Assembly: GCA_024277695.1 (NCBI GenBank)
Contig: JAJRUR010000060.1
Location: forward strand, 1 to 34,120
Reading direction: 5' to 3'
From: Bacteroidota bacterium
GTDB lineage: Bacteria > Bacteroidota > Bacteroidia > Chitinophagales > Saprospiraceae
DNA length: 34,120 nucleotides
The notes below the pieces were generated by a model that saw nothing but the letters and a program-made list of their open reading frames with translations, did no database searches and had not been told where the DNA came from. This document shows, one piece after another, positions 1 through 6,995 of the stretch (positions are counted from its first letter, which is position 1; each line of letters begins with the position of its first letter). The translations under genes and the position numbers were made by a program.

Positions 1-542
1 CCGATATCTTTTGGACCGAAAGGTATGGGAATATCATGAGTAAACCAAGCGTAGGCTTGAGATGCTGATTTTTTCTTTTCTGATGGTCTGCGTAATATTG
101 CTTTTGTACAGCGAAATCCCCCAATAGATTTAGTTTGGGTGGTAATCTCCCAATCTGAGGTATTGCTTGGTAGTAAGATATTAATCAATTGACCATCTCG
201 GTTTTTTTGTAGTATAGCAGTTTTTTCTATATTGTCGTGATAATAAACTTTGTTTTTTCCAGCGATGATCTGTGCAATACTCGAGTTAGGATTCTCCATA
301 CTTAGTGTATTTTTTGATCGAAAAAGACTCTTGAAGTTGTTGCACAAGAGCTGGTATTCTATTTCTTGAGTTTTTTCTAGGATGGAGGATAGTTGTGGAT
401 TTCTTATTGGCGTACTATTGGCTTGCTGGTTATAGCTTAGTCGGTATATGACTTCTATGGTAGGTTTGTCTATCGGATTCTGCGCTATACCGATGTCCGG
501 AATTATTAGAAAAAGAGCGCAAATAAAAAGAAATTTAGTCAT
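1..542 (-). CDS. GLPGLI family protein, N-terminal part (runs off the left edge)
   Basis: About 180 codons are present from an ATG at 542; the C-terminus lies beyond base 1. The protein begins MTKFLFICALFLIIPDIGIA followed by QNP, a clear Sec signal peptide with cleavage near residue 21. Residues near the window edge read AYAWFTHDIPIPFGPKDI, which matches the 'W-[FY]-T-x-x-I-P-x-x-x-G-P' stretch that directly precedes the GLPGLI signature in this Bacteroidota-specific family; the signature itself would fall just outside the window. The family is exported and of unknown biochemical function, often found near envelope or TonB-related genes. A degenerate copy of codons from its early region lies about 1.2 kb away at 1645-1732. 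The gene starts 34 bases after a strong hairpin on the same strand. Family assignment is fairly sure; function is not. Confidence 0.82.
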   Translation of the reverse strand, partial: MTKFLFICALFLIIPDIGIAQNPIDKPTIEVIYRLSYNQQANSTPIRNPQLSSILEKTQEIEYQLLCNNFKSLFRSKNTLSMENPNSSIAQIIAGKNKVYYHDNIEKTAILQKNRDGQLINILLPSNTSDWEITTQTKSIGGFRCTKAILRRPSEKKKSASQAYAWFTHDIPIPFGPKDI

Positions 543-575
543 ACTATGTTGGGCTAATAGTTATCAAAATAATAG

Positions 576-611
576 CTCGGGATGTGTGGTACATACAGAA
601 CACATCCCGAG
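576..611 (-). terminator. Strong hairpin, probable terminator on the minus strand
   Basis: A perfect 12-bp stem (CTCGGGATGTGT at 576-587 with ACACATCCCGAG at 600-611) encloses a 12-base loop. On the minus strand it is followed by a T-rich but interrupted tract (CTATTATTTTG), so it can end transcription coming from the lipoprotein gene at 735-1388 before the GLPGLI gene starts at 542. No clean T-run follows on the plus strand. It could also be an mRNA-stabilising or regulatory hairpin. Confidence 0.6.
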
Positions 612-622
612 TGTGATTCGTT

Positions 623-691
623 CTATGGTTTTTGATTATCGCAGTCATCTTTTGCTTCGAGATACACATCCCACCATTGCGGAGTCTCGGC
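623..691 (-). pseudogene. Possible remnant of a small coding sequence (C-terminal tail)
   Basis: Between the lipoprotein stop and the hairpin, one minus-strand frame reads AETPQWWDVYLEAKDDCDNQ-KP and then stops at 623-625, 11 bases before the terminator-like stem. The composition (two adjacent tryptophans, acidic stretch) looks more like protein than random translation. The same frame is closed just upstream by a stop at 692-694, and a neighbouring frame continues with an acidic, lysine/asparagine-rich stretch. This is what a frameshifted short gene tail would leave. No homolog is recognised and the call is weak. Confidence 0.22.
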
Positions 692-734
692 TTATCCAAT
701 ATTCCACCATCATCGTTTTTGTTAGCATCGGTTT

Positions 735-1388
735 CTATTCTTTAACAGTTACAGAAAGGATACAGTCATCGCAAGAACATTCCGCTCTGTTGGTATTAAA
801 ATCAAAAATTTCTCTACAACCACAAGACCCACTGCAATCAATCTCATATGTTTTATCGATTATGCCTTTATTCGTGTAAGTATTTGAGTACATTACAGTT
901 TCTACAGTTCCATCTTTCAACTCATAAGTATACATTATGGTGGTTACTTCTGGCTGAAAATTAAAATCAACTCTATTGAAACTTTTAATTCCTATTCCGT
1001 GCTTTCGTCGAGTAAATGCTTCAAAGTCATCAAAATGAAGATTTTCTCTATAAATCTGTTCCCAGACATCAATTTCTGATTTATAAGTATCAAAAGTAAC
1101 TGTCATTTTACAACCTGAACATGTGCATTCAAATCTTCCGTTCAAATCTGTAACAACTTGACAGTGGTCTGTATGTCCGGTATTATTACCATCACAAGCA
1201 TTTGTTGTACAATGAATAGAAATACCACCTTTGATGTATTGAATACCTGCTCTCTCAAACACCTCAGAAGATATTGATCGAAGTTCAATGTCTTCATTAG
1301 AATTGTGTTTTTTAAAGTTAAGATCATTATTTTGCGAACAAGAAATTAAAAAAACAATTGAACCAAAAAAAATAATTACATTTTTCAT
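735..1388 (-). CDS. Putative lipoprotein with two copies of a six-cysteine module
   Basis: 217 residues from an ATG at 1388. The N-terminus is a lipoprotein signal with a lipobox LISC, lipidated cysteine at residue 17. I do not recognise the family. The striking feature is an internal duplication: residues about 58-97 carry cysteines 60, 65, 76, 88, 90 and 93, and residues about 183-214 carry cysteines 185, 189, 191, 204, 206 and 209. Both end in a C-x-C-x-x-C cluster followed by a beta-like segment (CTCSGCKMTV versus CSCDDCILSV) and share a preceding D-x-N-x-R-x-E/F-C pattern. The spacing suggests a metal- or disulfide-stabilised fold exposed in the envelope. The gene is AT-rich compared with genes further right, stands alone, and is followed by a strong hairpin. 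Secretion is well supported; function is unknown. Confidence 0.72.
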   Translation of the reverse strand: MKNVIIFFGSIVFLISCSQNNDLNFKKHNSNEDIELRSISSEVFERAGIQYIKGGISIHCTTNACDGNNTGHTDHCQVVTDLNGRFECTCSGCKMTVTFDTYKSEIDVWEQIYRENLHFDDFEAFTRRKHGIGIKSFNRVDFNFQPEVTTIMYTYELKDGTVETVMYSNTYTNKGIIDKTYEIDCSGSCGCREIFDFNTNRAECSCDDCILSVTVKE

Positions 1389-1782
1389 TTTAATAAATAT
1401 TTGATAAGTTATTCCTACTTCTTGATAAGCTAGTTTCGGAGATATAGACTACAGGTGTTGATAGCACGTTTGCCGGTTATTCCTAGTATGTCTGCCTAGC
1501 ATCGACTGCTCCCAAGTCTCCGACGGATCCTTTTCCGAGCCTATTATAGCAATCTATGGGGCATATATATATGCTAAAATACAAATTTTATAGCGTATTT
1601 TTTTCATTATTTTATAAAATTTAACATTTTCCCCCGTTTATGGGTGTGGAGGATAGTTGTGCATTTCTTAGTGGATTACTCCTGGCTTGCCGGACTTAGG
1701 CTTTGTCGGTATATGCCTTCTGGGCTAATTGTTCAGCTTCAAAAATCAAAAAATGTATATATTTAGCCCTTCAATTACAGTT
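1389..1782. other. 394-bp gap: divergent leaders, paired ends, palindrome and gene remnant
   Basis: This gap separates the minus-strand lipoprotein from the plus-strand gene at 1783. Three things are visible. A 7-bp arm TCGGAGA (1436-1442) can pair with TCTCCGA (1517-1523), bounding about 88 bases that lie in the leader of the lipoprotein gene. A perfect 14-bp palindrome, GCATATATATATGC, lies at 1561-1574. A decayed copy of GLPGLI coding sequence lies at 1645-1732. A -7-like box TATATTTA about 20 bases before the ATG at 1783 could serve that gene. Confidence 0.45.
1645..1732 (-). pseudogene. Degenerate fragment of a GLPGLI-family gene
   Basis: Bases about 1645-1722 align with 382-460 inside the GLPGLI gene at roughly 80% identity by eye; for example both carry GGAGGATAGTTGTG and TCGGTATATG. 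The alignment needs small indels, so the reading frame is broken and a TAA appears in frame. Next to it, GGGCTAATTGTT (1722-1733) matches GGGCTAATAGTT (551-562), which lies just upstream of the intact gene's start. This suggests the copy lost roughly 90 bases that held its signal peptide and start codon. It has no coding capacity now. It is best explained as the decayed remnant of a tandem duplicate. Confidence 0.6.
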
Positions 1783-3120
1783 ATGGGACTATTTGACAGG
1801 CTATTCGGTGTATTGAGTACCAATCAAGATGAACCGAAGATACGCTTTGGACGGTTTACAGATGCGCATAAGTCACAAGAGCAATATGATGATTGGGATG
1901 CCGGAATCAAAGCTTATTCAGACGGTGATTATCTCCGATCTTTTGAAAAGTTGCTCGATTTTTTGGACCAAGATGACCAAGATAATATTGAGCGTGAGCT
2001 TCTCAGTGACCAAATAAAGTTCCATATACATCAAGGGTCAAAGTGTGTACATGGGACTTATGGACCTACGAGTATATATGCCGAATCAAAAATCGTAAAA
2101 ATCAAAGAATATAGCATTGGTTATCTACGAAGGATGGTGGAGCACAACTATAATCTGAATTATGCTCGATATGCCATAGATTCTGACAATAATATTGCGA
2201 TAGTATTTGATGGAGATGTCAGAGATTCGCCTTTAGAAAAGCTCTATTTTGCCTTTAAGGAAATGGCCATTAATGCGGACAAACAAGATGATTTGCTTTT
2301 GGATGAGTTTAAGTCTCTTGAGCCAATCGACGAGTCTATAAAGAAATCACTTTCTGAGGAGATAAAAGACATCAAGTATCAGTTTATTATCGATAAAGCC
2401 AAAGAAACATTTGAGCAAATAGACCAAATTCGTGTCTCTCCTGACAAGCAGCAGGGAGCTATTTCTTATATGCTATTGGCATTGATCTACAAACTTGATT
2501 TTTTGACAGTTCCTGAAGGCAATGCAATGGAAGCCTTCGAAAGGATGCATAGAATCTTCTTTAAAGATACCCAACGGGGTATAGGACAAAAGAATGCGGC
2601 GATTATCAAAGAGCTCCATAAGTTGACGGATCGACCCAAGGAGAGTTTCTTGAGTGAATTTTATGATGTTTGTTCTACATTTGGAATCACATATTCGATA
2701 GAAGGATCAAAGATGGTTGAATTTATCGATCCGGAAATCAAATATATACAGTGGTATATCCAGAACAATCACCCGATAGTAGCTGAGGCTGTGTGCAGCT
2801 ATATTGTGGGTTATCTACTTTTTAACCATACACCACCCAAACCTGCATTCCAATTATTTATACTCTATTATCGGGTGATCGAGGCATCGTATTTTAAAGC
2901 TTTGGGTTTTTCGGAACTGTATATACCGGAATCGGACACTTTTGATCAAGATAAGATCCAGCAAATTGTGAAGGATATCTATAACACCAACAAGGACGAA
3001 TATCCCAAACTCAAGTTGAATGGGACGCTGAGCTATAACACCAAGGTAGAATTTGCCCGATCGTTTATCCTGTTATTGCGCCAAGCGGACTTTAGCAAAA
3101 AACCAAATCGTGATGTCTAA
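1783..3120 (+). CDS. Uncharacterised cytosolic protein with a YbjN-like segment
   Basis: 445 residues from the ATG at 1783 (MGLFDRLFG); the frame is open to a TTG at 1729, but that overlaps a gene remnant and adds an unconvincing leader. There is no signal peptide or membrane segment. The first 50-70 residues include YDDWDAGIKAYSDGDYLRSF, resembling a TPR-type helix pair. Residues about 75-180 match in pattern the C-terminal part of the next gene's protein: an NYNL segment, a beta pair around SDNNIAI, then EMAINADKQDDLLLDEF. In the neighbour this ending is EVISKADEYDDILIGQFG. The pattern resembles YbjN / type III chaperone-like folds. The remaining 260 residues are mostly helical and unrecognised. 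It sits 30 bases upstream of the protease gene, so the two are probably co-transcribed. Function unknown. Confidence 0.75.
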   Translation: MGLFDRLFGVLSTNQDEPKIRFGRFTDAHKSQEQYDDWDAGIKAYSDGDYLRSFEKLLDFLDQDDQDNIERELLSDQIKFHIHQGSKCVHGTYGPTSIYAESKIVKIKEYSIGYLRRMVEHNYNLNYARYAIDSDNNIAIVFDGDVRDSPLEKLYFAFKEMAINADKQDDLLLDEFKSLEPIDESIKKSLSEEIKDIKYQFIIDKAKETFEQIDQIRVSPDKQQGAISYMLLALIYKLDFLTVPEGNAMEAFERMHRIFFKDTQRGIGQKNAAIIKELHKLTDRPKESFLSEFYDVCSTFGITYSIEGSKMVEFIDPEIKYIQWYIQNNHPIVAEAVCSYIVGYLLFNHTPPKPAFQLFILYYRVIEASYFKALGFSELYIPESDTFDQDKIQQIVKDIYNTNKDEYPKLKLNGTLSYNTKVEFARSFILLLRQADFSKKPNRDV

Positions 3121-3150
3121 GATACTTCCTAAATATATCAACTATAGGAT

Positions 3151-4251
3151 ATGATGCGAAAGATTATCGACTTATATAGAAAAGTAGTTATACAGATAGC
3201 TACTCCATACAGTACCGGAACGGGATTTTATCTGGCGGACTATCATTTGATCATCACCAACGAACATGTAGTACGGGGTAACCGTGAGGTAGTGCTCAAG
3301 ATATACGGGCATGAAAAAATGAAAGCACGGGTACTCTACATAGACCCGAAGTACGACTTGGCATTTATAGATATTCCTAAGGGGGTAGAGCTGCCCGCAG
3401 TCAGTATCAATATAGAGCACATCGTCCAGCAAGGCGATCCGGTCATCGCTGTAGGACATCCGTTTGGACTCAAATACACGGCAACTCAGGGTATCGTGTC
3501 CAATACACTCCATCAGCAAGCCGGAATCACTTATATCCAACATGATGCTGCACTAAACCCGGGCAATAGCGGTGGTCCTTTGGTCAATTCTTCTTCAGAA
3601 GTCATCGGGGTCAATACTTTTATCATCCGTGACGGCAATAATATCGGATTTTCTCTTCCGGTCATGTATCTCAAAGAAAGTCTGGATGAGTACAGAGTGT
3701 TTTATGACCAAGCCGGGGCTCGTTGTATTTCATGTTCCAATCTCGTATTGGAAGCAACCGAAGAAGAGGGATATTGTCCTTACTGTGGCTCCAAAATCAC
3801 GCTTCCCTCGGATATAGAACCCTATATGCCTGTAGGAATCGTCAAAACTATCGAGGATGTCTTGGCAGGACAAGGGGTCAATATCGAGCTATCACGGATC
3901 GGACCCAATAACTGGCTGATCGACGAAGGATCCGCCCAAATCAATGTTTCTTATAATCCGAAGTCCGGAATGATTCTGGGAGAGGCAAAGCTATGTTCTC
4001 TACCCAAAGAAGGTATCAAACAACTGTACATATTCCTGTTAAAGGAAAATTATAAACTCAAAAAACTAACTTTGAGCGTCAGGTCAAACAATGTTTTTAT
4101 CTCTTGTGTTAACTTTGACCGATATTTTGACAAAGACATCCTCGATAGAGACTTGGCAGAAGTGATATCCAAGGCGGATGAATATGATGATATACTGATC
4201 GGTCAATTCGGTGCTATACCCCGTAAAAAGGAAGGTGAAGCAGCTATTTAG
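3151..4251 (+). CDS. Trypsin-like serine protease (S1C type) with zinc ribbon and YbjN-like C-terminus
   Basis: 366 residues, no signal peptide. Residues 1-185 form an HtrA/Deg-type chymotrypsin fold with a complete triad: His39 (TNEHVV), Asp69 (DPKYDLAFI) and Ser140 (NPGNSGGPL). Instead of the PDZ domain usual in HtrA proteins, residues 192-212 form a zinc ribbon (C192-x2-C195 ... C209-x2-C212). Residues about 225-355 resemble a YbjN / type III secretion chaperone-like domain (LPKEGIKQLYIFLLKENY ... KADEYDDILIGQFG). The same pattern appears in the product of the gene immediately upstream. Lack of an export signal implies a cytosolic protease, unlike periplasmic DegP/DegQ. Substrate unknown. 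Protease assignment is very sure; the C-terminal assignment is by pattern only. Confidence 0.88.
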   Translation: MMRKIIDLYRKVVIQIATPYSTGTGFYLADYHLIITNEHVVRGNREVVLKIYGHEKMKARVLYIDPKYDLAFIDIPKGVELPAVSINIEHIVQQGDPVIAVGHPFGLKYTATQGIVSNTLHQQAGITYIQHDAALNPGNSGGPLVNSSSEVIGVNTFIIRDGNNIGFSLPVMYLKESLDEYRVFYDQAGARCISCSNLVLEATEEEGYCPYCGSKITLPSDIEPYMPVGIVKTIEDVLAGQGVNIELSRIGPNNWLIDEGSAQINVSYNPKSGMILGEAKLCSLPKEGIKQLYIFLLKENYKLKKLTLSVRSNNVFISCVNFDRYFDKDILDRDLAEVISKADEYDDILIGQFGAIPRKKEGEAAI

Positions 4252-4558
4252 CCTAGTCAATCGGATGGGTAAAAAACCACAGGATACGTAGCAGAAACCA
4301 AAGAATTATTGCAGATGACTGTCCGATAGAATGAATGAAAAAAGGATAAATCTGTGCTCGTAACAAGATGATTTGCTATGGTTTTTTGTGTTTTGGGCAT
4401 CAAAAAGGAGTAAAATTTTGTCATATAAAGAAAAAAGCTGTAATATAGTGTTTTGAAAGCGGCCAAAGCTCACAGGTGAGCCTGTGTCTGCTGCCATAAA
4501 ATAAGAACAAAAAACATCATTTTTGAAAACAACTTATATAAAATTTAAAATCTTACGA
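4252..4558. other. 307-bp gap before the PorP-like gene, with a hairpin at 4459-4494
   Basis: No gene is supported here. CACAGG-tgag-CCTGTG (4471-4486) is a compact hairpin, and GCTCAC-ag-GTGAGC (4468-4481) is an alternative overlapping pairing. The outer bases GCGGC and GCTGC (about 4459 and 4490) can extend the first stem with one G-U pair after internal mismatches. It lies about 70 bases before the porP-like start and could be in its leader. Two short minus-strand frames in the gap have no protein-like character. Confidence 0.35.
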
Positions 4559-5611
4559 ATGAAGATCAGAATAGCACTTTTTAGTTTAATATTGACTGTG
4601 GGGTCTCTAGTTCAAGCTCAAGATATCCACTTTTCGCAGTTTTATATGTCACCCCTGAATCTCAATCCGGCGATGACGGGCATCATGAACTGTAACCAGC
4701 GTCTGGTAGCCAACTTTAGGAACCAATGGGCATCCGTATTGCGGTCAAATGCATATAATACTTTTTCAGCTTCTTATGATCAGAAGATAGAGTTTGCCAG
4801 AAGTGATTATTTTGGTGTCGGAGGTACACTTTGGGGAGATGTAGCCGGTAGTTCTAAGTTTTCTACCTTGGCAGCTACACTGTCCGGTTCTTATAGTAAG
4901 TATCTCGGAGGTGGACGTGATAACTCTAACTATTTGGTATTGGGTGCTCAAGTCGGGATACGACAGCGGAGTATCAAACCCTTGTTTGAATTGTTCTTTG
5001 GGGATCAGTTTGATCCAAGTATAGGTGGTCCATCCGGCACTTCTATAGAAAACAATAATGGGACTTTTGGCAATAATTACTCTTTTATGGATGTCAATGC
5101 AGGTCTGTTATATTTCAGAGTATTTAATGAAACGAATAGCTTATGGATCGGAGGTGCCATCAATCATCTCAACAAACCCAACCAGTCTTTTTATGACGAT
5201 CAGTTCTTTGAGTTAAGTACTAGATATACAGTGCATGGTGGTGCTGAAATCACACTCAATACCCGCTACGATGTACTCCCCGGTTTTGTGGTGCTCTCAC
5301 AAGGCGAAGCCTTTCAAGTCAATTCCGGAGCGAGTGTCCGTATGATACTCAGCAAGTCGCGATGGGACTATCAAGCCGCTCAGATCGGTGTATGGATGCG
5401 TATAGCAAATAGTGTGGATAATTCTTTGCTTTCTGATGCACTGATTATATCGACCAAGTTTGACTATGATCAGTTTGGTATTGGTTTTAGCTATGATGTG
5501 AACTTGAGTTCGCTCCGACCGGCAAGTAATGGAAATGGAGCATTTGAGTTTTCGCTGATATACAATATTTGTCGTCAAGAGCGTAGAAACGTTTATTGTC
5601 CCAAATTCTAA
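4559..5611 (+). CDS. PorP/SprF family type IX secretion system membrane protein
   Basis: The ATG at 4559 gives MKIRIALFSLILTVGSLVQA and mature protein from QDIHFSQF; a TTG 36 bases upstream is less likely because it would bury the signal peptide. The mature start, with FSQFYMSPLNLNPAMTG followed by an N-Q-R...NFRNQW stretch, is the hallmark of PorP/SprF proteins. The length of about 350 residues is usual. The C-terminus is made of alternating beta strands as expected for an outer membrane barrel (GIGFSYDVNLSSL, FEFSLIYNIC). Family members work with the type IX secretion machinery of Bacteroidota, some paired with particular large secreted substrates. Here no large adhesin gene lies beside it, so its partner cannot be inferred. 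Family assignment is sure, specific role is not. Confidence 0.9.
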   Translation: MKIRIALFSLILTVGSLVQAQDIHFSQFYMSPLNLNPAMTGIMNCNQRLVANFRNQWASVLRSNAYNTFSASYDQKIEFARSDYFGVGGTLWGDVAGSSKFSTLAATLSGSYSKYLGGGRDNSNYLVLGAQVGIRQRSIKPLFELFFGDQFDPSIGGPSGTSIENNNGTFGNNYSFMDVNAGLLYFRVFNETNSLWIGGAINHLNKPNQSFYDDQFFELSTRYTVHGGAEITLNTRYDVLPGFVVLSQGEAFQVNSGASVRMILSKSRWDYQAAQIGVWMRIANSVDNSLLSDALIISTKFDYDQFGIGFSYDVNLSSLRPASNGNGAFEFSLIYNICRQERRNVYCPKF

Positions 5612-5746
5612 ACAAGTTTTTGTAAAAAATTTGTCATATTGACTTCTTTTCTTGTAAGGTCGAACTCATCTGCGTATCTTGTTGGGCGTTGATAGAGATC
5701 TAGGGATAATACGAATGATATATCCATCCAAAAAAAATGAGAAGTT

Positions 5747-6202
5747 ATGTTTAATACAAAAAAATCAAGCAATTCTACCAAAACGCGTACTGTACAAAAT
5801 TCCGGTGCCATCAACAATATTACTCAAGGAACAGCCATTGAGGGAACCGTCCAGTCGGATAGTGATATCAGAATCGATGGCACACTAAAAGGAAACTTAA
5901 ACTGCAGGGGTAAGGTTATCATCGGTGAGCACGGGATGATCAATGGGATTGTTTATTGCGAAAACGCAGTCATAGAAGGTAAGCTCATCGGTGAGCTCCA
6001 CGTCAATGATGCTCTACAGGTTTCGGCTACAGGAGTGGTGGATGGCCAAGTCAATACTGCCCACCTGTCTATCAGTCCCGGAGCCCAGTTTAACGGTACT
6101 TGTCATATGGGCAAGGATCCGGAAGCATTGCAAAGTGGCAAACAAGGGCAAATGGACGAAGAGCTTATCGAAATTGAGCCCATACCGGTTTATAGCTCCT
6201 AA
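5747..6202 (+). CDS. Bactofilin (polymer-forming cytoskeletal protein)
   Basis: 151 residues from the ATG at 5747. Residues about 24-120 are a run of short beta-helix turns with the periodic pattern I-x-G-x-L/V-x-G (TAIEGTVQSDSDIRIDG, VIIGEHGMINGIVYCENAVI, AVIEGKLIGELHVNDALQVS), diagnostic of the bactofilin domain (DUF583). The N- and C-terminal tails are short, polar and probably disordered, as in other bactofilins. The protein self-assembles into filaments that in other bacteria help shape the cell or position wall enzymes. It is followed 20 bases later by the AtpZ-like gene; bactofilin, AtpZ and the next membrane gene read as one transcription unit. Assignment is sure. Confidence 0.93.
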   Translation: MFNTKKSSNSTKTRTVQNSGAINNITQGTAIEGTVQSDSDIRIDGTLKGNLNCRGKVIIGEHGMINGIVYCENAVIEGKLIGELHVNDALQVSATGVVDGQVNTAHLSISPGAQFNGTCHMGKDPEALQSGKQGQMDEELIEIEPIPVYSS

Positions 6203-6222
6203 TAGACCAATTTCGTCAGTCC

Positions 6223-6420
6223 GTGTCCAAAAAACAATATCTCAAATATACTTCGATAGCTTACGAAATGGCTGCGATACTCCTCGTTGGAGTCTTGGCA
6301 GGCAAATACATCGATCGATGGTTAGATAATGAAAAAAAATGGGTTACCGCGCTCCTGATCATCGCTTTATTGGGAGGCTATTTTTATAAATTGGTGCGGG
6401 ATCTATCAGCTGATAAGTAG
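6223..6420 (+). CDS. AtpZ/AtpI family membrane protein
   Basis: 65 residues beginning at a GTG (6223), the only sensible start. It has two transmembrane helices (about residues 13-30 and 40-57) with the conserved glycine-rich turn VGVLAGKYIDRWL between them, which matches the short AtpZ-like proteins encoded at the head of many F-type ATP synthase operons. Such proteins are linked to ion (Mg/Ca) entry or ATP synthase assembly. In many Bacteroidota the order is bactofilin, AtpZ, a small membrane protein, then atpB; here atpB does not follow. Assignment is good given size and motif. Confidence 0.85.
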   Translation: MSKKQYLKYTSIAYEMAAILLVGVLAGKYIDRWLDNEKKWVTALLIIALLGGYFYKLVRDLSADK

Positions 6421-6458
6421 AAAAATAACTATATTGTACTATCAAAACTCTTTAGAAA

Positions 6459-6854
6459 ATGCAGCTGAAAAAGTTCATCTTGGGCTTAGGTTTATGTGTC
6501 ATGATCAATCTGGTGGCCTTCGTAATTTATGCCCAATTTGTCCGATATGATGGAATGGTCTATTTTGAGTTCTATGTCTTAAGTTTTTTTGTTCTTGTTT
6601 CGATTTTATTTTATGGACTGGGTAAGCATACTAGTCAGTCCTCCGACTTATACCGGTTTAACCGGTTGATTGTTTTCAGTACAGCATTTAAGCTCATAGC
6701 TTCTATCTTGCTCATACTCAGTCTTAAATATCACTTAGCACTAGATAGACCGGTACAGATTATACCTTTTTTGATCAGCTATCTGGTTTTTACCTCCTAT
6801 GAGGTTTACTATCTATCTACTTTAGGACAAAAATCATTTAAGAAGACTAAATGA
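6459..6854 (+). CDS. Small four-helix integral membrane protein
   Basis: 131 residues. Four hydrophobic segments are visible: about 5-27 (ILGLGLCVMINLVAFVIYAQ), 34-53, 64-84 and 92-112, separated by short polar turns with lysines and arginines. The position, 38 bases after AtpZ, is where Bacteroidota genomes usually place a small membrane protein between AtpZ and atpB, loosely comparable to the ATP synthase AtpI slot. No catalytic motif is seen. It probably belongs to the ATP synthase assembly context even though no ATP synthase gene is present in the window. Coding is well supported; function is inferred from position only. Confidence 0.7.
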   Translation: MQLKKFILGLGLCVMINLVAFVIYAQFVRYDGMVYFEFYVLSFFVLVSILFYGLGKHTSQSSDLYRFNRLIVFSTAFKLIASILLILSLKYHLALDRPVQIIPFLISYLVFTSYEVYYLSTLGQKSFKKTK

Positions 6855-6959
6855 ATTATAGTTTGGGACTCTAGGCTGCTCTCTCTATCCCTTAGTTATT
6901 TTGGGATTAATTTGTGTCCTTATTGGCTTGAAGCCTGAGTATAGATTAATAGAAAATGT

Positions 6960-6967
6960 TATCTTTG
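6960..6967 (+). promoter_or_regulatory. -7 box TATCTTTG before the biotin carrier gene
   Basis: A perfect match to the Bacteroidota -7 consensus TAnnTTTG, 28 bases before the GTG start and in an AT-rich 140-bp gap after the membrane protein gene. No convincing TTTG -33 box is visible at the usual spacing. Confidence 0.45.
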
Positions 6968-6995
6968 AGCACTCAACAAAATTATTGTACTAACT

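Noticed and set aside
448-879. Plus-strand frame of 143 codons
   Set aside because: It crosses the starts and ends of two better supported minus-strand genes and a hairpin, and its product is not protein-like.
1436-1523. tRNA-like element because of 7-bp matching ends at about 88 bases
   Set aside because: No T-loop consensus, no anticodon arm with 5-bp stem and no D-arm could be laid out on either strand; kept only as a possible leader structure.
4257-4497. Short minus-strand frames in the gap before the PorP-like gene
   Set aside because: Low-complexity phenylalanine/serine-rich products with no promoter, no conserved motif and mutually overlapping frames.
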